A stretch of 64,000 nucleotides of DNA, from contig MU004192.1 of the NCBI GenBank assembly GCA_010093605.1, positions 1,758,584-1,822,583 on the forward strand. Direction: 5' to 3'. The DNA comes from Lophium mytilinum. Taxonomy: Eukaryota; Ascomycota; Dothideomycetes; Mytilinidiales; Mytilinidiaceae. The notes below the pieces were generated by a model that made no database searches, was not told the origin of the DNA, and saw only the letters and a program-made list of their open reading frames with translations. Numbering within the stretch: the first letter of the stretch is position 1; the number at the start of each line of letters is the position of its first letter. The position numbers and the translations under genes are program-made. Shown one piece after another: positions 52,856-62,506 of the stretch.

Positions 52856-53519
52856 TCTAACCCCTGCGCTTACGTAAGGTAATTATGCACCTGGCCGCGC
52901 CCTTTATAGGTCCGTTGAGTCCTATTGCAATACCCCATCAACGTTATTAACTAGAGGTATCGTGCGTGTGCAATATTTAGCGGCGAGCTTGTGAGACTTA
53001 GGAAGGGATATGCAAGGTTTATCTGAATGTCAAGCGTGCAAGCAAGCAACGCATCGCAGAATCCCGAAAGTAGATTAGGAGGATAACGGCTATTAGGGAT
53101 ATAGCCACGACGGTTTAGAGGACGTTCCCGGAGAAATGAAAATATCTAAAGTTTATAAGGGAGAAGGGAACACGGTGATAACGGGCCGGAGGATGTTCGG
53201 AAGTATCTCAAGAGCGTAAGGGAGAGGGGAAGTAGGCGTCGGCCAGTTTCTCGAAGACCTCGAGGTGGAGGGCTGGAGCCGATCTAACCTTGTGGGCTGA
53301 TAATCCGGAGTCGGCGAGGGCTAGGAGCTTGTTAACTTCGTTGTCGTTGGGGATCACCCGGAGGTGGATTTTCCTTGACGATGGAGACGGCGCTAATTGT
53401 CACGAACTCTTTGATAGCAGCGGCGAAAAAAGAAGAGGTAGACGACGAACCCGCACATCACGAAGTCATGTTTGCAGTCAAGAGGTTTCAGGATTAAATG
53501 CATTAGATTTATGTCTTAT
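52856..53519. other. Normal-composition flank without a gene
   Basis: About 660 bp next to the AT-rich block. The frames at 53290-53610 and 53472-53921 run into the minisatellite and antisense of the next gene and are not called. Confidence 0.45.
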
Positions 53520-53692
53520 CCCACTGGCAACAGTAGGCAGCATCCCGTCGACAACGGCAGGCAAGGGTCCCATCGACGACGGAAGATGGCAAATATCCCA
53601 TCATCAATGACAGGCAAAGCCCTATTGGCAATAATAGGTAGATATCCCATCGGCAACGACAGGCCGATCCCACCAACCATGGTAGGCAGATT
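53520..53692. repeat. Minisatellite array 1 (23-28 bp units), 3' of the 53706 gene
   Basis: Seven imperfect units, for example CCCATCGGCAACGACAGGC, CCCATCATCAATGACAGGC, CCTATTGGCAATAATAGGT and CCCGTCGACAACGGCAGGC, each followed by an AGAT/AAGGG-like spacer. The array begins 14 bp beyond the stop codon of the minus-strand gene at 53706. The same family recurs as arrays 2, 3 and 4 further right. Confidence 0.85.
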
Positions 53693-53705
53693 TCAGCTCC
53701 GCCAA

Positions 53706-54482
53706 TCACTCCTCTACTGGCTCATCCTCAAACTCCGCACCAGGGTCCCAAAAACTGAGATCTTCCTGGAGCCATTCCGGGTCGTCATCTTTCACCGGGT
53801 CCATGGCCATTGTTTTCCGAATGAGCGCAGTTTCCCCACCCAGGAGCTCGATGGTTCGGACAAGATCCTCAATTTCCTGGTTTTGTGTTTGAACCATCTT
53901 CTCCCTGCGCCTCAGCTCTAGCCCTGCCTCCCGCCCAACCTCATGCCACCGTTTCAGGCTCTCGAGCCTAGCGGCGGCCCGGTTCCTTGCCTGATCCCGC
54001 TGGTGTCGTAGGCGGCGGATGACCTCCGAAGCTTGGGCGCCCTCAGCCTGGGTATCGAACGTCTCGTCCTCTGTAAGCGCTTGAAGCTGTCCTGGAACGG
54101 TGTTAGCAGTTTTGCGAGAGAAGGGAGGAGATGAATTACCCTTATGATATTCACGCTCCCGCTCGAGATCATCAATCCTGGAGTCCTTCGCTTCTGTCAC
54201 AGCTTTGACGCGCGCATCAGATATCATCTGCGACAGCTTGTCGTTCGCTGCTCCTATTCGACTACTCGTCGAATCAGAAGAATCTATCTTCTCTCTTAAG
54301 CCCTCCAAAAGCACTAACTGGCGCTCGGCTTCATCCTCTAGCAGCCGGATCTTCTGTTCCGCGCTGAACTTCTCCTCGGCTCGGAGACTGACCATACTGT
54401 AGTCATCGAAAACATTCCTAATCGACCTGACATTTTCATCGACGGCGCGAGGTCGGGATCCCTTGGCGTTGCGATTCGACAT
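53706..54482 (-). CDS. Coiled-coil protein, unrecognised
   Basis: From the ATG at 54482 the frame encodes 258 aa unspliced. An internal 48-bp segment (54139-54092) has a full set of intron signals (GTAATT ... GCTAAC ... CCAG) and, being a multiple of three, can be removed or kept without changing frame, giving 242 or 258 aa. The protein is charged and predicted mostly helical: KIRLLEDEAERQLVLLEGL, RIDDLEREREYHK, VIRRLRHQRDQARNR and MVQTQNQEIEDLVRTIELLG. The C-terminus is acidic (FWDPGAEFEDEPVEE). No family is recognised. A minisatellite array directly follows the stop codon. Confidence 0.6.
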   Translation of the reverse strand: MSNRNAKGSRPRAVDENVRSIRNVFDDYSMVSLRAEEKFSAEQKIRLLEDEAERQLVLLEGLREKIDSSDSTSSRIGAANDKLSQMISDARVKAVTEAKDSRIDDLEREREYHKGNSSPPFSRKTANTVPGQLQALTEDETFDTQAEGAQASEVIRRLRHQRDQARNRAAARLESLKRWHEVGREAGLELRRREKMVQTQNQEIEDLVRTIELLGGETALIRKTMAMDPVKDDDPEWLQEDLSFWDPGAEFEDEPVEE

Positions 54483-54612
54483 GGTGGCGTTTTTGCGATG
54501 TTGGTACATGTTTTCAACCTCCCAATTCAAGTATTCGTAGCGACAATGCCAAGCCGGAAAGTTGATTCGCCGTGCCGAACCGAGCCGACCATAATGGAAG
54601 TGCATCACATGG

Positions 54613-55612
54613 GTGATGGAGAAGGGGCAGCGGGTACCGCCTAGCTACAACAAGATATGTCTACGGTGTTGGCATAGGAAGAGGAACCATGGGCCTTGGG
54701 AGAAGTGCCAGGAGGAGTGCGCCATGTGTCGCATTATGGACACTGCGGGACGGCGTTGCCCAGAGTCGACGAAGTCGGAGAGCGGGTGGAAGAAGAGGAC
54801 GGCGCCACCGGAATACTTCGTGAGTTTTGGAACCCTTCAACGACGCTTGAATCTCTAACTCAAGCATAGGATCGGACCGTGCCGCAAGTGCCTCAAGGGA
54901 TGTACGCCTTTGGAGCGCCACAGGGAGCACCACAGCCGTCCGGCTCCACGCCGGAGCAGGTGATGGCTCTCTTGGAGCGGTTCGGTCAGCAGGGCCAAGA
55001 GCCTGTCTTCGGACCGTAGGGCTAAGGAGCCTCCCCGGCTGTCGCGCAGTCCGCGCAGCCGCTACAGGCAGCCCAAGTCTCGCGAGCCTCGCAAGGACAG
55101 CCGCCGCCGGTGGATAGGGAGGAGATGGAGAGGCTGAACGAGAGGGCGGAGGACTCGCTCGCGGAGGCGCGGAAAGAGCATGAGGCGAGAGAGGCGGAGC
55201 AGGAGGCGGAGCGCGAGCCAGCGCTCGCTCGTGCCTTGAACCAGAGTGGGATCGAAGGCTTCGCGATCGCCGCCAAGAAGATGGAGAACGCACTCCGGGT
55301 ACAGGAGTGGCAGGACCAGCCACGACGCCAGTAGCCACCTCGTGTGGATGCCGAGGAGCGGAGGAAACGGGAGGATGATATGAAAGCCGAGCTCGGGGAG
55401 CTTCACAAGCGGGCTGCGGAGAGGACGACGGCGAAAGAGGAGGCGGAATATGCGAAGGAGGAGCAGGAGAGAGTGGAGGCGGAGAGGAAGAAGGAAGAAG
55501 AGGAGAAGAAGGCGGGGAGGAGACCATGGCGGAAGAGAGGAAGCGGCATGATGCCAGGCGGATGGCCGAACATGAGAGGAGATTGGAAGAGAGGGATGGG
55601 GTGTGAGTGCGT
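54613..55612 (+). pseudogene. Cys-rich, coiled-coil gene broken by three stops
   Basis: Exon 1 is 54613-54819; a 50-bp intron (GTGAGT ... CTAAC ... CATAG) leads to exon 2 from 54870. Exon 1 encodes a Cys cluster (ICLRCWHRKRN, KCQEECAMCR) that looks zinc-binding. Exon 2 reads on in one frame past stops TAG at 55017, TAA at 55023 and TAG at 55332. Beyond them the same frame gives a long charged coiled coil (RLNERAEDSLAEARKEHE; KEEAEYAKEEQERVEAERKK). All three stops can arise from CAG or CAA by a single C-to-T change, the RIP signature. The gene is divergent from the 53706 gene with 130 bp between. No family is recognised. Confidence 0.65.
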
Positions 55613-55613
55613 G

Positions 55614-55735
55614 TTTCGCCTGTCGTTGCCGATGGGACTATCTCTGTCATGGCTGATGGATTTTCTGCCTGCTGTTGCCAGTGGGATCTGCCTGTTATTG
55701 CCATTGGGATATGCCTGTCGTTACCGATGGGAAAT
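55614..55735. repeat. Minisatellite array 2, 3' of the 54613 pseudogene
   Basis: About five units reading, in the pseudogene's sense, CCTGTCGTTGCCGATGGGA, CTGTCATGGCTGATGGA, CCTGCTGTTGCCAGTGGGA, CCTGTTATTGCCATTGGGA and CCTGTCGTTACCGATGGGA. This is the reverse complement of array 1 on the plus strand, so relative to its own gene it has the same orientation as array 1. Confidence 0.85.
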
Positions 55736-57030
55736 AGTTAGTTCTAGGGCGCACTCCAATGTGAGCTTGTGAAATGGGTATGAAGCATTACATCGTGAAA
55801 TTAGAACCATTGCGCTCCTCTCCGCCTCGCATTCATGTAGACCATCCCGATTGTTCATACCATCATATTTCGCGTCTGATCGTCCGCTTGTGGGCCTTCC
55901 TGCCTGTGCAGGGTTGTGTCTTATACGTCTCTTGAATAGGGCAGGTGGTCAAATTTTGTCAAGACTGCACAGTCAAAGACCAGCCCCGACTCCATTTTTT
56001 CATCCCCTCTCCAGAGATTCCGTCAAAATCAAAAGACGCATAGAAGGGAATGAATTGGAGTATAAAAGAGTACATAATCTAGCCTACATGTTCATGGGCT
56101 TACCTATACCTCGAGTCTCCGCACAGAGTAGTGGAGGCACATTCCGTATATGATTGTCCAATACCCACCGCATTCGCCTCGCCCAACCCCGAAAAGCACA
56201 CATCCTTCTCAGGCTAAGTAACCACGGCGATGCACATCGCCAGCAGGCGTCGCCATAGAGTATACCCCTCCGCGTGAGGAGGGTCGGCATATGAAGGTTC
56301 CACGTTGAAATGGTGGTCGAGACAGCGTGTGGCGATTTGCAGATGAGTAGGGCGCGACGGTCGGAGGACTATAAAGGCAAGAGGCTGGGCGCCTCAGTAG
56401 TCGTAATTCTATAGCGAAGAGAGTATCAGCCGAGCGTTTGCATTGATGGAGTGGTGAATATTGATGGCATGAGGTGAAAATCTCGGCGGGCGGGGATCAG
56501 GGGGATCGGCCGTGCTTGGCATGATGACTGTCCTCAGTCAACGACATTCCAAGGTTAGAGCGATCTCTCTTCTCTAGAATATGGTACGTCCAATTTTGAG
56601 CACTCGCATGGCTCACATTGTGCCCAGAATTTAGCGACAATCTGGGCCACCCTAGACAGTGCCGTTCGAACGTTCATTTGCTCTACAAGATCCTCGGATT
56701 TGAAAGGTCGAAGCTTACAGTCTGATTCAGACTGCAGATTCCAGCGTGCTAGACGACGCTCAAATCTGCAAGCCGCACTGTGCACGTTAAGCCTAGACTT
56801 TAAAGGCATTACCGAGGGCATTCAGACGGTTGCGCCCGAGGTTCATGTGCTGTGCTTCGCAGCTCCTATTCGAAAGGTCAGCTTGAAATAGTTGGAACCC
56901 GCGCTTATATCGACTCAAGTAGTCGATGGTGCTTCATGGGCGCAATGTGCAAAGCAGGTACGCAAATGTGGTCGAATGATTGAAGATCTACAAAGCTAAC
57001 CCCAGACGCCGACCCAGGCAAAGCCCCACG
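55736..57030. other. Intergenic
   Basis: 1.3 kb without a supportable gene. A CAGTCTGATTCAGACTG hairpin lies at 56717-56733, and AAAGGTCGAAGCTT (56702) and AAAGGTCAGCTT (56875) are imperfect direct repeats. Nothing else. Confidence 0.45.
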
Positions 57031-57034
57031 CGCA

Positions 57035-57123
57035 GGCGTAGGCAGAGGTTCCATACGCAAGTATAGGCAGAAGTCCCATACGCAAGTATAGGCAGAAGTC
57101 CCATACGCAAGTATAGGCAGTAG
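57035..57123. repeat. Minisatellite array 4 (25-bp units), 3' of the 57160 gene
   Basis: Units GTATAGGCAGAAGTCCCATA + CGCAA start at 57061, 57086 and (partial) 57111, with a variant (TAGGCAGAGGTTCCATACGC) at 57038. Rotated, the unit matches array 1 (AGGCAGA ... CCCAT ... GCAA) at roughly two thirds of positions. It lies about 37 bp beyond the minus-strand stop at 57160, in the same relative orientation as arrays 1 and 2. Confidence 0.8.
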
Positions 57124-57159
57124 AATATCCAAAAAACGCTCCTCGGCGAACTCATTCCA

Positions 57160-58131
57160 TCAAAGGGGAACCCAATAACCACGATTCCTCCACGGAAGCT
57201 CAGGATCCCCGCCGGGAAGAACGAGCAAATATTCCCCTTCCTCCTTTTCTGTCCCATCTTGCTCCCTCTCCGCTTCTATCACGACGCATGGTCGGGTTTT
57301 GCAAGCGACGCATGCTCGTTTTCGCTCCAAGCCCTCGGTCCACACCACAGGCGCCCTCCTGAGCGAAAGACTACCAAGGCACCGGCCTCTCTTCTCCTCC
57401 GATATCAGCCATGGAGGCGTCCTGTCAGCTTTGAACTGGAGGTTTATGGCGTTGTTTAGCCAATCCTTATCCTTTTCGTCCAGTGCGCTGATATCCCTCT
57501 CCTTGCCTTCTCGCACAAGCAACCTCCTCGGAAGCTTATCAAAGACCTTTTGGTCAATCCTACGACCTGGAATGGCAACCTTGAGGGGCGGAGTGGTTCC
57601 GCTCGGCGTCTCCAGAGTGGGCGCGTCTGGCTGCGGGGATAGGCGTCCTGGACTGCTACAAAGACCTGAGTTAGCAACGCCAAACAGGATTAAGTGGCAG
57701 ACCTACCTCGTCCTTGTCCTTCTCCTACTGCGCTTTGCTGGACGCCCCTCCGCGCCCTCCTCGGTCTCACTGTCATCATCTTCCAACAATTGCCCCATTG
57801 TTGGGCGAGGCGAGCTCGTACTTGCAGCCCCGAACGGTCTCTGCCCCACAAACGTACTGCCCCTGCGAGATCGCTCGCTAGTACCCTGTCCGCCTCGGAC
57901 AGTCCTGTTGTGCAGTAAGCTCGAACCAGGGAGTGGGGCGCTCGAACGCTGCTCTGCGTTATGAGCCAGCTCCATAACTTGCCTGAGATGACTCGACGCT
58001 ATCATGCGTGCCACTCGAGGGTGACATGCGGTCCTCATCCCCGCCAGCACGAAGCGGCGCACTCGGTCCTTGTCCTCATCAGCCGTCGGCTCCATGCTGA
58101 TGTGTTGGTTGGTTGGCGTTGAACGAGCCAC
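57160..58131 (-). CDS. Unrecognised protein with short Cys motif
   Basis: Exons 58131-57707 and 57652-57160 give 305 aa. The 54-bp intron has donor GTAGGT and acceptor TAGCAG, with CTAAC inside; the acceptor was chosen because only it keeps the frame of exon 2. The N-terminus has MARSTPTNQH and MEPTADEDKDRVRRFV, and a second ATG at codon 13 is an alternative start. The middle is basic, then acidic (LLEDDDSETEEGAEG; RPAKRSRRRTRT, a probable nuclear signal). The C-terminus has RKRACVACKTRPCVV, a short CxxC...C motif, and VLPGGDPELPWRNRGYW. No family is recognised. A minisatellite array follows the stop. Confidence 0.6.
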
Positions 58132-59634
58132 GCCCAGAATACGCAGAGAAGTAAAATGTGAGTTTAATCACGTGTTCAGGCTTGGCGCCGCACGGGACGT
58201 TATCGACTCAATTTCGCAACGCCTTCCCTTCCTTATCCACGGCCATCATGTGGTCCCAAATTACAAGGATAGAGATGTCATCCTTGCCGCCGCAGCGGGA
58301 AAGAGGGGTAATTAGACCTAGAGTTAGAAGGATCAGGGCATAGTTAGCTGTGCGGAACAGCCTTAAGACTAGAAACTAATTACTAATCCTAATAAAGATA
58401 ATCTTCTATATATAGCTAGGCAGGTAGCTTATATACTAGGCCTAATTTAGAGTAGATTAAATAACCCTAATAGATCTATAGAGGCTAGAATATAAGTCTA
58501 GTTACTATAGTGCGTACTATTATTATAGAAGCTTTATAAGGGTTATTCTACTATATTTCCGCAGTAATAATTATAGCTTACTAGTAATTATAATTATCTA
58601 CTACTACTATATAGACCCTAAGAGGCTATTCTAATATACTATAGATAAAATAAGTTCTAGTTCCCCGCTAGTACTAAATTCTAAATAGTATAGATATGCA
58701 ACTCTTACGCCCTTTAAGTAGCCTGCTAATATAAGTAGTAGTTAATCTATTTAAATTAATCTTAGTTTAATAATTAAATTTTTTATTTTAGTTATAATTA
58801 AAGCCTTTCCTTAGTATATTTTCTAGCTAGATTCTATTAGTATTATTAATAATATAGAGTAGGGCTTTAAAAGTATTAATAGATAGTAAAGATTTATAGT
58901 ACTATAAAGGTTTAGTTTTTTCTAGTCTATATAAGATTCTACTCTAGAAGCTATTCTAGGTCCTTCTCTTCTAACGTGCGGTAATATTTAATCTGCGTAT
59001 TAAAGAATAAATAAGTAAACTTACTTATACTTAATAATAGTTTATTAGTATATATAATTATAGAAGCTTTATATTTCTTAACTAACTCTAAATCTTCTAA
59101 CTAGATGCGTCTTAATAGTATACTTTTAATAACCTAAATAGCCTAACTCTATATTACTATAACGCCTAGGCTCTTAGTATTCTATATCTATATTTTTATT
59201 ATAGAAGAATTTATTAGGTATATTCTAATAGTTCTAAGTAAAGAGGTTGTAATAATATATTATAAAAGGAAATAATAATAGCTGCAGTCTAAGAAGAGAA
59301 GATATAGTAAGATAATAGAATACTAGATAGAAATATAGATTAAGCTAGTTATAGACTAAGAGTAATAACCTTATTAAGACTTCTAAAGTAATAATCTATA
59401 AGTTATATTTACCTATTAAGTAGTAATTTAGTACTGCTAATTAAACCGCCGGCCTTCTTACTTATACTAAGGCGCGGTTACTCTAATAAAGAAATTATAT
59501 AGCTATTTTAGAAAATATAGCTTAACTATAAAATTAAAGAATAGGTAAGAACTAAGATATAAATTATAATATTTATAGAGGAAACTTGCACTAGAAGAAA
59601 ACTATTAAGGAAATATATAAATTTAAGGTAAGAT

Positions 59635-59828
59635 CCCGCTAACTATAGTAGGCAGGTCCTATTAGTAATAATAGATAGATATTCTATTAGTAATAATAGA
59701 GAGATTTCTATTAGTAATAATAGGCAAATTCTATTAGTAATAATAGGTAGAATCCCGTCGGTAATAATAGGTAGAATTCTATTAGTAATAATAGGTAAAA
59801 AATCCTATTAATAAGAATAGGCAAATAT
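59635..59828. repeat. Minisatellite array 3, C-to-T decayed
   Basis: Eight units such as CCCGTCGGTAATAATAGGT, TCTATTAGTAATAATAGGC and CCTATTAATAAGAATAGGC with AGAT/AAAT spacers. Each aligns with array 1 (CCCATCGGCAACGACAGGC) if C is replaced by T, or G by A, at most mismatches. It has the same plus-strand orientation as arrays 1 and 4. Confidence 0.85.
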
Positions 59829-62488
59829 AGCTTACTAGGGGCCCGTTTTTAGACGCCGCCTTACTCTAGCTATCTAGAGCTCTAACTTGCTAGGGCTAAT
59901 ATCTATAGCCTCTAAAGATTAAATAAGATAATTTAATATAGTAAAACGGGCTAAGAACTTACTTTAGACCTCCCTCTATAAGTTCTTAATCTCCTTCTAA
60001 CGCTAGACTACCTAAGCTTCTAGCTTAGCATAGCGCTTTATAATACGTAAGCCCTCCGCATTAAGATTTACTTTAAAAGGCGTAAACTTTAACATCTACT
60101 TATAGAACTTAGCCTATTAGAACTTATTAATACTATTAATACTATTATTATTTAGCCCGGCAGGATAATAATAAAAGCTACTACCTCTACTAATATTAGT
60201 ATTAGTAAGCCTAGTAAATAAAATCTCTCTAAATATAGATTACTTCCTAGATACTATAAGAAAAATTAAAAAGTTTCTTATATAATACTTATTCTTAAAA
60301 AGGTAAATATATACTACCTCTATAAGATATATAAGGTAATTTAAGCTAGAATGCGCATTATACTACTACTTGCGCTTTATTATATTCTTAGCGTACCTAA
60401 TATACTATAGTAGTAGAAATAGAGGACTCTCTATATCCTCTATAAGACTCTATATCTTTATTCTTACCTTAAGATTATTATAAAATCTAACTAAGATATT
60501 CTAGCGCAATAAATTCCCTTAATTAGTATTACAACTAAAATAATAATATTTCCTAGACTATATCTTAGCCTTTATTATTTCTAAGCTAATAGCATTATTA
60601 ATTTAATAGGCGGTAATCTAATTAAATAAGCTATTTCTAAGATAGCTTCTTAATAAAGCTATTACGCGCATAAGCTTATCTAGTATAGGCAAGTTACTGC
60701 TAGCATCTACTAAAATCTAATTATAAATTACTAGTTACTAACTAGACCGGCTATAGAGTAGATTAATAGACTAAACTATATTCTCTTTACTAGAGAAATA
60801 TATATAGGTAAGGTTGCCGCCTATAATTTTCTAGAGAACTAATAGATATACTACTATAAGAATCTACTAGGTAGCCTGCATCTAGAGCTTTATATTAATA
60901 AGCTATATAAATGTGTTCTAGTACTCTTTAAGCTTTTCTTTCTTAAAAACCTCTCTAAGTAACCCCTCTAGGCCCCCGCCTACTAAAGCTATTAAGTATT
61001 TATTTTAAATAGATTAAATAGTAAAGGCCTTATAATTATACTCTTCTTAGGTCTATAGAAGAGCTTTAAGCTTACCTATATTCTATAAGTCTTCTAGAAT
61101 ATTAAACTTACCTCTATTCTTAAGGTAATCTTCTTTATCTTTACTCTTAAAGAAATTATCTTATATTAGCTAGGCTATCTTCTTATAGCTTACTAACTTA
61201 GGCGCCCTTAGGCGCTAATAAATATTCTTAAATATCTTATCTAACCCTACTGCGTTACTAGATGTCTCTTTCTTAGCCTTCTAGGTCTTCTTAGAGTTAC
61301 TAGATATCTTATCTTTACTCTCTATAACCTCTAGAATCTCTATCCCTTCCTTACTTTAAGAAATTTTATCCTTCTTATCTTTACTATCTAAAGCAATTTA
61401 ACGTTATTTACCGCAATTTATAGCGCCGCGTTAATTTACAGTATTAAGAGTAAGAAAATAAAATAAAATACGGGCGGCGATAGAATAGGTGCTAGTTACT
61501 ATAGTTACCGCAGTTGCTAAGGCGCTAAATTAATCTACGCATTACAATCTTCCTATAAAGTACTAACTATATTTATCTTAAGATAGTATATTACTGCCCT
61601 AACTATAATAACAACAGTAGCTAGTAATAATATTATTACTAGTGTTATTAGGTAATAGTAGTAAACAACGGTAGTAAATAACAGTAGTAATAAAAAGGGT
61701 TAGTTTCTAAAAGTTCTCTATATAATTTAGTATTACTAGCGTATATTTTATATAGGGACGCTAATTTAATAAGGGTTAGGCTATTTAAATATTAAATATA
61801 TATATTTATTTTTATATATACTAATAATACTTAAAATATTTTAAGTAGTACTAGTATATACTATAATAGCGCTAGGCTAATACTAGATATACTAAGTAGA
61901 TATAGTCTATTTAGATTTATATAGAAGCTAAGCTATACTACTTAATAATAATTATATATTAAACCCCTTTAAAAAAATAGTTTAATACTTTACCTAATAA
62001 AATAGATAAATATAGTAAGTTATAGTAGTTATAGTATATAGAAGTACTATTTTATAATAAAGCATCTATATTATTACTACTAGTACTATTTTAACTATTA
62101 GATACCTAATATTTAACTTAGTTTCTTAATATAGCATATACTAGATTACTTAAAAATTAAAAGTAATAACTATTACTAAAAATAATTAAGCAATTTTAAA
62201 GGCATATTAACGGGCATAAAAGCGCGGTTATAGTAAAATTTTTTTTATAAGATTTAGTAAATATTTTACTAAGCTACTTAAAGTAGCTTTAGTAAGCTTA
62301 TTTTATATAGTAGGGACGTTAAATTAGAGCTTATTTTAGTGCTAAAACCTTATTTTAACGCCGCAATTTCTAATTAAAAGCAAAATAATAGCTAAACTAA
62401 AGCGTTTTAAATTATTTTTAATTCCTAATATAGTAGAATTTGGCATAGAATAGAGAAAAAATATAAAAAATATAATATTACTAAAATA

Positions 62489-62506
62489 ATATATATATAT
62501 ATATAG
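62489..62506. repeat. TA microsatellite
   Basis: Eight to nine uninterrupted AT/TA units inside the AT-rich block. Confidence 0.8.

Noticed and set aside
53290-53921. Two plus-strand frames (106 and 149 aa)
   Set aside because: They read through minisatellite array 1 and the antisense of the coiled-coil gene.
54661-55704. 347-aa minus-strand Pro/Ser/Arg-rich frame
   Set aside because: Antisense of the broken Cys-rich/coiled-coil gene; composition is just the complement of GAG/GAA-rich sense codons.
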